Positions 40,285 to 51,399 of a stretch of 64,000 nucleotides of DNA are shown here, one piece after another (the first letter of the stretch is position 1; each line of letters begins with the position of its first letter). This stretch comes from Rhynchopus sp. YZ270_cl-10 (lineage: Eukaryota > Euglenozoa > Diplonemea > Diplonemida > Diplonemidae). The stretch is taken from NCBI GenBank assembly GCA_964035575.1, contig OZ037835.1, positions 310,001 to 374,000 of the forward strand, read 5' to 3'. Below the pieces are notes generated by a model. It made no database searches and was not told where the DNA came from. It was given only the letters and a program-made list of their open reading frames with translations. A program made the position numbers and the translations under genes.

Positions 40285-41832
40285 TCACATTCGCGAGGCA
40301 CGAGATTTTTCGGCTTCAAGCTCCAAGTACAATACATCAATGAGCACCTGTGCAGCTTCATAGTCTCCGACACGTACTCCCGCACCTGCTCTGACCAACA
40401 TCTTCACAATGTCACGTGCTCCTTTTTTGCAAGCATAGTGCAGAGGCGAATGTCTCAGGTTGTTCTGTGTGTCGATGTCTGCACCTGCATCAATCAGCAC
40501 CTGCACCACATCTGTGCGCTTATTACGCGCTGCTAAGTGCAATGCAGTGTTACTGGAAGCAGCTGCTCCTGATTGGTGATTCAGTTCCACCTCTGGCACA
40601 CCCACAAGATAGCGAACAATGTCGGTGTGTCCATGCCACGCCGCAAGCATAAGACATGTGTACCCATCATTGTCTGCGACACTCACTCCCGCACCAGCTC
40701 TGACCAACATCTTCACAATGTCAAGTTCTCCTGATTTACAAGCAACGTAAAGAGGCGAATGTCCCTCGTTGTTCTGTGTGTTCACGTCTGCACCTGCATC
40801 AATCAGCAAGTGCACAATGTCTGTGCGGTTCATAAACACCGCATGCTGCAATGCAGTTTTGTTGTCATCATTCCGGAGATTCACATCCACCTCTGGCAAG
40901 CACAGAAGATAGCGCACAATATCGGTGCAACCATTAGCTGACGCTTGCGCAAGACAGGCACATCCTCTGGAGTCTGTGACAGACACTCCCGCACCTGCCT
41001 TGACCAACACCTTCACAACTTCGAGCGCTCCGTCAGTCATGCAAGCCCACTGCAGAGGCGAAGATACGTCGTTGTTCTGTGTGTCGATGTCTGCACCTGC
41101 ATCAATCAGCACCTGCACCACGTCTGTGTGCTCCATAGCAGAGTACAACACAGTGTAGCCATCATCGTCTCTGTGATTCACTTCCACCTGGAACAAGCCC
41201 ACAAGATAGCGAACAGTTTCGGTGTGTCCATTACGTGCCGCACTGCTAAGACAGGTCTCTCCGTCGTTGTCTGTGGCACGCACTCCCGCACCTGCTTCAA
41301 CCAACATCTTCACAACGTCAAGTGCTCCTGCACCGCAAGCATAGTGCAGTAGTGAAGTTCCGTACTCGTCTTTTGTATGTAAGTCTGACCCTGCATCAAT
41401 CAAGAAACGACACACTGCAGGGTCTGACCACATGGCCGGACAGTCACCCACTGACTGACCTGCGCTGTGTTTGGACTCGTGCCGGACAAACGCCACGTTG
41501 TTGCAGACGGATTTCCAATGCTGCAAGAGGACCTCCGTGCACGCAACGTGGTCTGCGTGGACACACTCACTCAGCAGACTCCCAATGTCCATCTGCGTTG
41601 TCTCAACATACGGAAGAAGCAGTGTGAGGCATTCATCGTGGTTCCCTCTGCATGCCTCGTGCGCAGCATCGAAGGCCACTTTCTTTCTGTCTGGGTTGAA
41701 CTTCTCAAGGAACGCCCGCACGGCAGTCGTGTCGCCGTTCCTGGCAGCCTCCACGAAGACCTCGTCTGCAGAAAGCTGTCTTCTCTTTCGTGGGTTCTCG
41801 TCCTGCGTGCTGTCTGCGTGTCGCTTCGGCAT
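40285..41832 (-). CDS. ankyrin-repeat protein A3
   Basis: 515 residues from MPKRHADS. Same domain order as A1. Its middle differs from A1, A2 and A5 (SSPLQWACMTDGALEVVKVLVKAGAGVSVTD), a block shared with A6, and its C-terminal third matches A4, A5 and A6. This patchwork suggests exchange or conversion between array members. The C-terminus reads EAEKSRASRM. Confidence 0.92.
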   Translation of the reverse strand: MPKRHADSTQDENPRKRRQLSADEVFVEAARNGDTTAVRAFLEKFNPDRKKVAFDAAHEACRGNHDECLTLLLPYVETTQMDIGSLLSECVHADHVACTEVLLQHWKSVCNNVAFVRHESKHSAGQSVGDCPAMWSDPAVCRFLIDAGSDLHTKDEYGTSLLHYACGAGALDVVKMLVEAGAGVRATDNDGETCLSSAARNGHTETVRYLVGLFQVEVNHRDDDGYTVLYSAMEHTDVVQVLIDAGADIDTQNNDVSSPLQWACMTDGALEVVKVLVKAGAGVSVTDSRGCACLAQASANGCTDIVRYLLCLPEVDVNLRNDDNKTALQHAVFMNRTDIVHLLIDAGADVNTQNNEGHSPLYVACKSGELDIVKMLVRAGAGVSVADNDGYTCLMLAAWHGHTDIVRYLVGVPEVELNHQSGAAASSNTALHLAARNKRTDVVQVLIDAGADIDTQNNLRHSPLHYACKKGARDIVKMLVRAGAGVRVGDYEAAQVLIDVLYLELEAEKSRASRM

Positions 41833-41872
41833 TGTGTGTTTGTGTTGTGTATTGTTGCTGTCATTTGTGTTG

Positions 41873-42322
41873 GAATAGTTTTGTGCAGAGGTTGTGGGTG
41901 ACGAGACGACGAAGACCACATCAACGGACGGCTTCTTGAAGCAATGTGCTGAAACACGTAAACGCAGAACGCAATGACAAAAACACCCGTGGAAGGGGTT
42001 ACATCGTACAGCGTCCCTTACCGTATTCTACAATTAGGGTTTTGGGAGAGGGGAAAGGAAAGGGCTTCAGGGAGGGGGTGGGGAGTGCGAAGGAAGCTGT
42101 ATAAGGACTAACCCACGCCTTGTGTCTTTATTTGTCGTTTACTGTTTTGTTGATCGCATCTGATACACAACTTCACATGCTGCAGTGAAGACCGCCTCAG
42201 CGTGTCTTTCCTACAGTAATGCCCTATGCTTGGTGGCACCTTCTTTATGGTAAATGGCGTACAAACGTAGTGAACTAAAGCACGTCGTCCAGATGAAGAA
42301 GAATCCTTTGTAAGATGAAAGC
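41873..42322 (-). promoter_or_regulatory. type II spacer (A4 to A3)
   Basis: Standard orientation of the 450-bp spacer also found at 43974-44426 and inverted at 37610-38060. It contains the G-rich block and TGTATAAGG on the plus strand. Confidence 0.7.
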
Positions 42323-42393
42323 CTCTCGTCCTGTGCCTCCTTGCAACTGAAACACCCCACCACCTCCAACGCAGCTAACACACAGCTGGGAGG

Positions 42394-43933
42394 TCAAAAT
42401 CGCGAGGCACGAAATTTTTCGGCTTCAAGCTCCAAATGCAATACATCAATCAGCACCTGTGCAGCTTCATAGTCTCCGACACGCACTCCCGCACCTGCTC
42501 TGACCAACATCTTCACAATGTCACGTGCTCCTTTTTTGCAAGCATAGTGCAGAGGCGAATGTCTCAGGTTGTTCTGTGTGTCGATGTCTGCACCTGCATC
42601 AATCAGCACCTGCACCACATCTGTGCGCTTATTACGCGCCGCTAAGTGCAATGCAGTGTTACTGGAAGCAGCTGCTCGTGATTGGTGATTCAGTTCCACC
42701 TCTGGCACACCCACAAGATAGCGAACAATGTCGGTGTGTCCATGCCACGCCGCAAGCATAAGACACGTGCATCCTTGGTTGTCTGTGGCACGCACTCCCG
42801 CACCTGCTTCAACCAACATCTTCACAATGTCAAGTTCTCCTGATTTACAAGCAACGTGCAGAGGCGACCTTCCCTCGTTGTTCTGTGTGTCCACGTCTGC
42901 ACCTGCATCAATCAGCAGCTGCACAACTTCTGTGCGCTTCATAAACACCGCTTCCTGCAATGCAGTGTCGTGGTCGTCAGCATTCCGGCGATTCACATCC
43001 ACCTCTGGCAAGCACAAAAGATAGCGCACAATCTCAGTGTGTCCTCTATACGCCGCATGCGCAAGACAGGCGCATCCTGCCACGTCTGTGACACACACTC
43101 CCGCACCTGCTCTGACCAACACCTTCACAACATCGAGCACTCCAATGATGCAAGCCCACTGCAGAGGCGAACGATCCTCGAAGTTCATTGCTTCAATGTC
43201 TGCACCTGCATCAATCAGCACCTGCACCACGTCTGTGTCCTTCACCGCACAGTGCAACGCAGTGTGGCCTTCATCGTCTCCGTACTTCCACCTGGAACAA
43301 ACCCACAAGATAGCGAACAGTCTCGGTGTGTCCATTATACGCTGCACGGCCAAGGCAGGTATCTCCGTCGTCCTCTGTGTCACGGACTCCCACACCTGCT
43401 TCAACCAACATCTTCACAGCGTCAAGTTCTCCTGAAGCGCAAGCATAGTGCAGAGGTGAAGTTCCGCCCCTGGCCTTTGTTTGTAAGTCTGACCCTGCAT
43501 CAATCAAGACGCGACACACTGCAGGGTCTGACCACATGGCCGGAGAGTCATCCTCGTCACCTGCGCTGTGTTGGGACTCGAAGGGGACAAACGCCACGTT
43601 GTTGCAGACGGATTTCCAATGCTGCAAGAGGACCTCCGTGCACGCAACGTGGTCTGCGTGGACACACTCACTCAGCAGACTCCCAATGTCCATCTGCGTT
43701 GTCTCAACATACGGAAGAAGCAGTGTGAGGCATTCATCGTGGTTCCCTCTGCATGCCTCGTGCGCAGCATCGAAGGCCACTTTCTTTCTGTCTGGGTTGA
43801 ACTTCTCAAGGAACGCCCGCACGGCAGTCGTTTCGCCGTTCCTGGCAGCCTCCACGAAGACCTCGTCTGCAGAAAGCTGTCTTCTCTTTCGTGGGTTCTC
43901 GTCCTGTGTGCTGTCTGCGTGTCGCTTTGGCAT
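42394..43933 (-). pseudogene. ankyrin-repeat gene A4, frameshifted
   Basis: The 5' part (43933 to about 43275) and the 3' part (about 43290 to 42394) are in different frames. Near 43285-43292 five bases found in the other copies (the GATTC of TGTGATTCACTTCC) are missing, so the frame shifts inside the fourth or fifth ankyrin repeat after YLVGLFQVEV. Everything else is intact and close in sequence to its neighbours, so inactivation is recent. A truncated product of about 220 residues from MPKRHADS is possible. Confidence 0.88.
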
Positions 43934-43973
43934 TGTGTGTTTGTGTTGTGTATTGTTGCTGTCATTTGTGTTC

Positions 43974-44426
43974 GAATAGTTTTGTGCAGAGGTTGTAGGT
44001 GACGACAGGACGAAGACCACATCAACGTACGGCTTCTTGAAGCAATGCGCTGAAACACGTAAACGCAGAACGCAATGACAAAAACACCCGTGGAAGGGGT
44101 TACATCGTACAGCGTCCCTTACCGTATTCTACAATTAGGGCTTTGGGAGAGGGGAAAGGAAAGGGCTTCAGGGAGGGCGTGGGGAGTGCGAAGGAAGCTG
44201 TATAAGGACTAACCCACGCCTTGTGTCTTTATTTGTCGTTTACTGTTTTGTTGATCGCATCTGATACACAACTTCACATGCTGCAGTGAAGACCGCCTCA
44301 GCGTGTCTTTCCTACAGTGATGCCCTCTGCTTGGTGGCACCTTCTTTACGGTAAATGGCGTACAAACGTAGTGAACTAAAGCACGTCGCCCAGATGAAGA
44401 AGAATCCATTGTGAGATGAAAGCCTC
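43974..44426 (-). promoter_or_regulatory. type II spacer (A5 to A4)
   Basis: Almost identical to 41873-42322, same orientation. Confidence 0.7.
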
Positions 44427-44494
44427 TCGTCCTGTGCCACCTTGCAACTGAAACACCCCACCACCTCCAACGCAGCTAACACACAGCTGGGAGG

Positions 44495-46036
44495 TCACAT
44501 TCGCGAGGCACGAGATTTTTCGGCTTCAAGCTCCAAGTGCAATACATCAATCAGCACCTGTGCAGCTTCATAGTCTCCGACACGCACTCCCGCACCTGCT
44601 CTGACCAACATCTTCACAATGTCACGTGCTCCTTTTTTGCAAGCATAGTGCAGAGGCGAATGTCCCAGGTTGTTCTGTGTGTCGATGTCTGCACCTGCAT
44701 CAATCAGCACCTGCACCACATCTGTGCGCTTATTACGCGCCGCTAAGTGCAATGCAGTGTTACTGGAAGCAGCTGCTCCTGATTGGTGATTCAGTTCCAC
44801 CTCTGGCACACCCACAAGATAGCGAACAATGTCGGTGTGTCCATGCCACGCCGCAAGCATAAGACATGTGTACCCATCATTGTCTGCGACACTCACTCCC
44901 GCACCAGCTCTGACCAACATCTTCACAATGTCAAGTTCTCCTGATTTACAAGCAACGTAAAGAGGCGAATGTCCCTCGTTGTTCTGTGTGTTCACGTCTG
45001 CACCTGCATCAATCAGCAAGTGCACAATGTCTGTGCGGTTCATATCCACCGCACGCTGCAATGCAGTTTTGTTGTCATCATTCCGGAGATTCACATCCAC
45101 CTCTGGCAAGCACAGAAGATAGCGCACAATATCGGTGCAACCATTAGCTGACGCTTGCGCAAGACAGGCACATCCTCTGGAGTCTGTGACACACACTCCC
45201 GCACCTGCTCTGACCAACACCTTCACAACGTCGAGCACTCCAGTGATGCAAGCCCACTGCAGAGGCGAACGATCCTCGAAGTTCATTGCTTCAATGTCTG
45301 CACCTGCATCAATCAACACCTGCACCACGTCTGTGTGCTCCGAAGCAGAGTGCAACGCAGTGAAGCTTTCATCGTTGCTGTGATTCACTTCCACCTGGAA
45401 CAAACCCACAAGATAGCGAACAGTCTCGGTGTGTCCATTATACGCCGCACTGTCGAGACAGATCTCTCCGCCTTCCTCTGTGGCACGCACTCCTGCACCT
45501 GCTTCAACCAACATCTTTACAACGTCAAGTTCTCCTGCACCGCAAGCATAGTGCAGAGGCGAAGTTCCGTACTGCGCCTTTGTATTTACGTCTGCCCCTG
45601 CATCAATCAAGACGCGACACACTGCAGGGTCTGACCACATGGCCGGAGAGTCATCCTCGTCACCTGCGCTGTGTTGGGACCCGAAGGGGACAAACGCCAC
45701 GTTGTTGCAGACGGATTTCCAATGCTGCAAGAGGACCTCCGTGCACGCAACGTGGTCTGCGTGGACACACTCACTCAGCAGACTCCCAAAGTCCATCTGC
45801 GTTGTCTCAACATACGGAAGAAGCAGTGTGAGGCATTCATCGTGGTTCCCTCTGCATGCCTCGTGCGCAGCATCGAAGGCCACTTTCTTTCTGTCTGGGT
45901 TGAACTTCTCAAGGAACGCCCGCACGGCAGTCGTGTCGCCGTTCCTGGCAGCCTCCACGAAGACCTCGTCTGCAGAAAGCTGTCTTCTCTTTCGTGGGTT
46001 CTCGTCCTGTGTGCTGTCTGCGTGTCGCTTCGGCAT
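44495..46036 (-). CDS. ankyrin-repeat protein A5
   Basis: 513 residues from MPKRHADS (leader open to 46144). The N-terminal half follows A2 (VNTKAQYGTSPLHYACGAGELDV, then IEAMNFEDRSPLQWACITGVLDV), while the C-terminal half follows A3 (VTDSRGCACLAQASANGCTDIV, then VPEVELNHQSGAAASSNTAL). It thus reads like a recombinant of array members. Intact, with the shared basic N-terminus and C-terminus. Confidence 0.92.
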   Translation of the reverse strand: MPKRHADSTQDENPRKRRQLSADEVFVEAARNGDTTAVRAFLEKFNPDRKKVAFDAAHEACRGNHDECLTLLLPYVETTQMDFGSLLSECVHADHVACTEVLLQHWKSVCNNVAFVPFGSQHSAGDEDDSPAMWSDPAVCRVLIDAGADVNTKAQYGTSPLHYACGAGELDVVKMLVEAGAGVRATEEGGEICLDSAAYNGHTETVRYLVGLFQVEVNHSNDESFTALHSASEHTDVVQVLIDAGADIEAMNFEDRSPLQWACITGVLDVVKVLVRAGAGVCVTDSRGCACLAQASANGCTDIVRYLLCLPEVDVNLRNDDNKTALQRAVDMNRTDIVHLLIDAGADVNTQNNEGHSPLYVACKSGELDIVKMLVRAGAGVSVADNDGYTCLMLAAWHGHTDIVRYLVGVPEVELNHQSGAAASSNTALHLAARNKRTDVVQVLIDAGADIDTQNNLGHSPLHYACKKGARDIVKMLVRAGAGVRVGDYEAAQVLIDVLHLELEAEKSRASRM

Positions 46037-46617
46037 TGTGTGTTTGTGTTGTGTATTGTTGCTGTCATTTGTGTTGTATTCATTTAGTGCATGGACGGCT
46101 TCTTTGAAGCAATGTGCAGAACACATTGACAAAATCGTACACATTGAGGGTTAGATTGCGGTATTCTTTACCGTATTCGTCAAAATTATAGACCGTACTA
46201 ATGTTCGACCTTTTCAGGAATTATCTGGAAGTTCGACCTTTAATATGGTCGATGATTTGTACGTATACGGTAAACAGGGTTTTGGGTCTACTGGGTCAGA
46301 GGGGAAAGGAAAGGGCTTCAGGGAGGGGGTGGGGAGTGCGAAGGAAGCTGAAAAAGGGCTAACCCACGCCTTGTGTCTCTATGTGTAGTTTACTGATTTG
46401 TTGATCGCATCTGATACACAACCCCATAGTCCTTTGAAATGCTACGAGTGGCCAGGCGCACTGCTTCTTTACGATAAATGGCGTACAAACATAGTGAACT
46501 AAAGCACGTCGCCCAGATGAAGAAGAATCCTTTGTAAGATGAAAGCCTCTCGTCCTGTGCCTCCTTGCAACTGAAACACCCCACCACCTCCAACGCAGCT
46601 AACACACAGCTGGGAGG
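46037..46617 (-). promoter_or_regulatory. type I spacer (A6 to A5) with foldback element
   Basis: Near-duplicate of 39673-40284, including the foldback at 46168-46273. Confidence 0.7.
46168..46273. mobile_element. 106-bp foldback element (MITE-like), copy 2
   Basis: Same ends (TTACCGTAT … ATACGGTAA) and nearly the same sequence as 39804-39909. It was probably copied with the spacer rather than inserted independently. Confidence 0.6.
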
Positions 46618-48165
46618 TCACATTCGCGAGGCACGAGAGTTTGCTGCCTCAAGCTCCAAGTGCAATACATCAATCAGCACCTGTGCAGCTTCATAGTCTC
46701 CGACACGCACTCCCGCACCTGCTCTGACCAACATCTTCACAATGTCACGTGCTCCTTTTTTGCAAGCATAGTGCAGAGGCGAATGTCCCAGGTTGTTCTG
46801 TGTGTCGATGTCTGCACCTGCATCAATCAGCACCTGCACCACATCTGTGCGCTTATTACGCGCCGCTAAGTGCAATGCAGTGTTACTGGAAGCAGCTGCT
46901 CCTGATTGGTGATTCAGTTCCACCTCTGGCACACCCACAAGATAGCGAACAATGTCGGTGTGTCCATGCCACGCCGCAAGCATAAGACATGTGTACCCAT
47001 CATTGTCTGCGACACTCACTCCCGCACCAGCTCTGACCAACATCTTCACAATGTCAAGTTCTCCTGATTTACAAGCAACGTACAGAGGCGAATGTCCCTC
47101 GTTGTTCTGTGTGTTCACCTCTGCACCTGCATCAATCAGCAGCTGCACAATGTCTGTTTCCTTCATAAACACCGCATGCTGCAATGCAGTTTTGTTGTCA
47201 TCATTCCGGAGATTCACATCCACCTCTGGCAAGCACAAAAGATAGCGCACAATATCGGTGTGTCCATAAGCTGCCGCATGCGCAAGACAGGCGAATCCTC
47301 TGGAGTCTGTGACAGACACTCCCGCACCTGCCTTGACCAACACCTTCACAACTTCGAGCGCTCCGTCAGTCATGCAAGCCCACTGCAGAGGCGAAGATAC
47401 GTCGTTGTTCTGTGTGTCGATGTCTGCACCTGCATCAATCAGCACCTGCACCACGTCTGTGTGCTCCACAGCAAAGTACAACACAGTGTGTCCATCATCG
47501 TTTGTGTGATTCACTTCCACCTGGAACAAACCCACAAGATAGCGAACAGTCTCGGTGTGTCCATTACATGCCGCACGGATAAGGCAGGTGCCTCCGTCGT
47601 CATCTGTGGCACGCATTCCCGCACCTGCTTCAACCAACATCTTCACCACGTCAAGTGCTCCTGCACCGCAAGCATAGTGCAGTGGTGAAGTTCCGTACTC
47701 GTTTTTTGTATGTAAGTCTGACCCTGCATCAATCAAGACACGACACACTGCAGGGTCTGACCACATGGCCGGACAGTCACCCACTGACTGACCTGCGCTG
47801 TGTTTAGGCTCGAACGGGACAAACGCCACGTTGTTGCAGACGGATTTCCAATGCTGCAAGAGGACCTCCGTGCACGCAACGTGGTCTGCGTGGACACACT
47901 CACTCAGCAGCATCCCAATGCCCATCTGCGTTGTCTCAACATACGGAAGAAGCAGTGTGAGGCATTCATCGTGGTTCCCTCTGCATGCCTCGTGCGCAGC
48001 ATCGAAGGCCGCTTTTGTTCTGTCTGGATTGAACTTCTCAAGGAACGCCCGCACGGCAGTCGTGTCGCCGTTCCTGGCAGCCTTCACGAAGACCTCGTCT
48101 GCAGAAAGCTGTCTTCTCTTTCGTGGCTTCTTGTCCTGTGTGCTGTCTGCGTGTCGCTTCGGCAT
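46618..48165 (-). CDS. ankyrin-repeat protein A6
   Basis: 515 residues from MPKRHADS. The basic N-terminus differs slightly (DKKPRKRRQ). About 13 ankyrin repeats in the three-type order; the centre matches A3 (CMTDGALEVVKVLVKAGAGVSVTD) and the C-terminal third matches A3 and A5. It is the first gene of the array in transcription order, and its upstream flank (48166 onward) is unlike the other spacers after about 60 bp. Confidence 0.92.
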   Translation of the reverse strand: MPKRHADSTQDKKPRKRRQLSADEVFVKAARNGDTTAVRAFLEKFNPDRTKAAFDAAHEACRGNHDECLTLLLPYVETTQMGIGMLLSECVHADHVACTEVLLQHWKSVCNNVAFVPFEPKHSAGQSVGDCPAMWSDPAVCRVLIDAGSDLHTKNEYGTSPLHYACGAGALDVVKMLVEAGAGMRATDDDGGTCLIRAACNGHTETVRYLVGLFQVEVNHTNDDGHTVLYFAVEHTDVVQVLIDAGADIDTQNNDVSSPLQWACMTDGALEVVKVLVKAGAGVSVTDSRGFACLAHAAAYGHTDIVRYLLCLPEVDVNLRNDDNKTALQHAVFMKETDIVQLLIDAGAEVNTQNNEGHSPLYVACKSGELDIVKMLVRAGAGVSVADNDGYTCLMLAAWHGHTDIVRYLVGVPEVELNHQSGAAASSNTALHLAARNKRTDVVQVLIDAGADIDTQNNLGHSPLHYACKKGARDIVKMLVRAGAGVRVGDYEAAQVLIDVLHLELEAANSRASRM

Positions 48166-48224
48166 TGTGTGTTTGTGTTGTGTATTGTTGCTGTCATTTG
48201 TGTTGGAATAGTTTTATGCAGAGG

Positions 48225-49290
48225 GTTGCGACGAGAGAACGAAGAACACACATGCAACACACCCTGTGAAGGAACAGCATGGGACACTTTGCTTTGCAGG
48301 CGATTCCTGCAGGATGCAGAGTAATAGCGATGGGCTGTTGATACGGTATTCAGTGGAAGGCTTCTTTGCACGAAGGAATGTGCAGAACGCAATGACAAAC
48401 GTACACGTGGAAGGGTTGCTGCATGCTATAACACTTTTTGTAGAAATGCTCGAAGACGAACGCTGACACCTCTTTCACGACTGTACCGCAAGAAAGGCGC
48501 TGTGGCATTTACAGTGCCGAAGAGTGACACGCCACGAAGAAGAATAGTAGAACGGACGTCTTGTTACAAAATGTATGGTGAAGCCGCAAGAATTTCTCAC
48601 ATGCTGAATCCCCACAATGCTGAAGGAGTCCGACACACGCTTCGCTCAAAAAAAAATTGACCTAAAAGGGGGGTTTTCCACCAGTTACCCCTCTCACCCG
48701 AAGTATCCATGTATATTCTTTTGTGTGCAGGCTGGGTGTCGTTGGCGGTGGTAGCGTTTACCCACGCGCCATAGATCTTCATACATCAGAACACCTCAGA
48801 AATGCTTCTGACGTAGGATGACGACGTGACGACGCACTCTGCACATGGAGGAGGGAGTTAGTAGAGCGCACTGTACGATACGTGCATGCGTGGCGGTTCC
48901 CTTTCCCCTTACACGCCTCCGGTACACTTCTCCATTGCAGTGTGGGCCGATGCGTCCTGGGTATCGAAGCTGCAGAACTCCAATTCAGGCGTCAAAAAGG
49001 CACGGACTGTGGTGCCCGACACACCTCAGGTGTGATGTTTGTATTGAAGCGCACAGCAGAGAAGGGCTTGGCGGCATTGGTAAACAGTCATACAATGCTG
49101 CATGGAAATGGCATGTGAAGAACTTTCGCGAGATTTTTTTTTCGCAGTCTTCGCATTTCTTTGCATTCTGGAAAATGCGAAGATAATGCAAAAGAGCGTT
49201 TTCCCAGCAATTTTTGAAGATCAAAAAATATAAATTTTTGTGCACACTGTAATGTGGGCTGCGCTAACAGGTTTTCCAGGAAGGAACCAT
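48225..49290. other. intergenic, no gene seen
   Basis: Unique-looking DNA upstream of the ankyrin array. Short open frames on both strands lack domains. A stretch at 48870-49100 is GC-richer, but I cannot support a gene. Confidence 0.5.
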
Positions 49291-49472
49291 TTATTTTCTT
49301 TCCTTACTTCAAAAACTCTCTCTTTTTTAAGTTCTAATTATTTGGTTTTGGTTGAGACACATCTATGGTGTCGGTTCTGTGGAATCACTGAACCACCCAT
49401 ATCCTGTATCACATCGTTGATTATTCTTTCCCTGCGTTGACTGCAGGAAAGTTCGCGAGCTATCGCGACCAG
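49291..49472. repeat. repeat RA, copy 2
   Basis: Matches 29731-29901 and 51185-51363; ends CGAGCTATCGCGACCAG. Confidence 0.85.
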
Positions 49473-49539
49473 CATCCCCACGAAGAAAAAGCAAACATGA
49501 GAATAACATCTGCATAGGTAGCACATCCGAGGTTGCGTG

Positions 49540-50215
49540 TCTGCACACTACCAACAACAGCCTCTCGCAGTCGACCCGAGTCGCACTGCTCCCGATGGAA
49601 CATTAATATGAAACATAACACACGAGTTAAAAGAGACACGCAGGGGTTACATAGGTAAAAATTGGATGATAAGGTGAGTCAACCCGAGCCACACTGCTCC
49701 CGCTACACCTTTATTAGTGAAAAAACAGACCCATGCGACAAGGAGAAGAAAAACAGAAGAATTGCTTGACATACAGCTAGAGTATGCCACCACAGGTTGC
49801 CTGTCAGGACCGACCTGCAAAATTTCGCACAACCTAAGTGACATAACACATGAGTGCATAAAAACAGGAAAAGGATACACAACTAAAAACATGGCGATAA
49901 GACGCAAAACCATGCGCATGGTCCAAACAAAGATTGCGTGTCGGCTGCGTCCGCACACTATCAACGATTCTCTCGCAGTCGACCCGAGTCGCCCTGCTCC
50001 CGATGACACATTGGTTACATACCACACAAATTAAAAGAAATCACAGGGGTTACATAGGTAAAAGATAAGATGATAAAATGCGTCGACCCGAGCCACATTG
50101 CTCCCGTTGCAGCTTTTTTAGTGAGAAAATAAACCCATGCAACAAAGAGAATACGAAAAACAGAAAAATGCTTGACATACAGCTAAAGTATGCCACCCTA
50201 GGTTGCTTGTCAGAT
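49540..50215. repeat. tandem duplication of about 410 bp (second copy partial)
   Basis: 49540-49808 and 49953-50215 align throughout (CTCGCAGTCGACCCGAGTCG, then CAGGGGTTACATAGGTAAAA, then GCTTGACATACAGCTA). They are separated by 49809-49952. No coding capacity is seen. Confidence 0.8.
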
Positions 50216-50955
50216 AGTAAATCCTAACCTGCTAATTCCCACAACCTATTGTAGTCGTACCCGTGACGCACTACACCCCCTTTGGCTTTTAAGGAGGCAG
50301 GTACACATCGGCGAGAATGGAGTGTAAAGCCCGAAGCCCACTGCCATTATCCTCTCGCGTAGTCGAACCCCAGTCTCACTACTACCGATGAGGCACATCA
50401 AGAGTTGCGTGTCGGATCGCTCCTGCACACTGCCCAACTCCCGTAGTCGACCCGAGTCGCACTACTACCACGATGTGACTTCACACACACACAAGCTGAC
50501 TAATTGCATTTTTGACCCCACTCTGTGAGTCTTGCTTGAATTGGAAAAAATGAGGGGAAACAAAGAAAAACGTACCGTACACTCTCTGTTGAATCTAAAA
50601 CAGGGGAGGGTAAAGAAAGCGCGAAAGGTAAATTGGGGAAGAGGTTGAAAAGTTGGAACGCTTCCTCGCCCCAGATCACACAATGAACATTGAACACAAC
50701 AAAAAATGACAGTACTCGTTTCCGAGCACACACACTATTACAGTCACTCGACCCGAAAGAGCCCAATCTTTGGTTTGTATATACCCGTACCACCGTACCC
50801 GTACCGCTTCGTATGTTTGTACCCTCCAGAGCAAAGAATGCAACAAGAAAAACAAAAATATGCACATACATCGGCGAGAATGGAGTGTCAAGCACGAGGC
50901 TCACTGCCATCATGACCTCGCGTAGTCGAACCAGTCGCACTACTACCACGATGTG
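49565..50955. repeat. seven copies of a GTCGACCCGAGTCGCACT motif
   Basis: Copies near 49569, 49678, 49978, 50084, 50363, 50442 and 50926, with variants such as GTCGAACCCCAGTCTCACTA. The reverse complement contains GGGTTCGACT, similar to a tRNA B box, but no full tRNA fold is apparent. Confidence 0.6.
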
Positions 50956-51032
50956 ACTTCACACACAACAAAACGAAAACGCTATTTGAACAAGAAAAAC
51001 AACAAGCTTCAAGGGTGGGATGGTGGGATTTT
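50570..51032. other. intergenic with a diverged dispersed repeat
   Basis: About 50570-50690 is related to 925-990, and its GGAACGCTTCCTCGCC segment matches 9250-9280. No gene is supported. Confidence 0.5.
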
Positions 51033-51183
51033 TTAAAAAAGATGAAAAGCAGAGAGTTAAAAAAGGAGAAAGAACAGCAAAAAACGTTGTGTGAAAAAGT
51101 TTTTTCTGTCAAGTGTTTTTGTGCGTTAGCGGAGAAGAAAACAGTTTTCGATAAAAGGCTCCTGCGTCGGTTTTCTCTTTCAC
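51033..51183. repeat. repeat RB, copy 2
   Basis: Matches 29909-30060 and 54465-54618. Confidence 0.85.
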
Positions 51184-51184
51184 A

Positions 51185-51363
51185 TTTTCTTTCCTTACTT
51201 CAAAAACTCTCTCTTTTTTAAGTTCTAATTATTTGGTTTTGGTTGAGACACATCTATGGTGTCGGTTCTGTGGAATCACTGAACCACCCATATCCTGTAT
51301 CACATCGTTGATTATTCTTTCCCTGCGTTGACTGCAGGAAAGTTCGCGAGCTATCGCGACCAG
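51185..51363. repeat. repeat RA, copy 3
   Basis: Matches 29731-29901 and 49291-49472. Confidence 0.85.
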
Positions 51364-51399
51364 GACACCCAAAAAATCCCCCCCCTCCCCCTTTTTTAT

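Noticed and set aside
50340-50390. tRNA gene suggested by GGGGTTCGACTACGCG (minus strand)
   Set aside because: No acceptor stem, anticodon arm or complete A box could be paired; better treated as a repeat motif.
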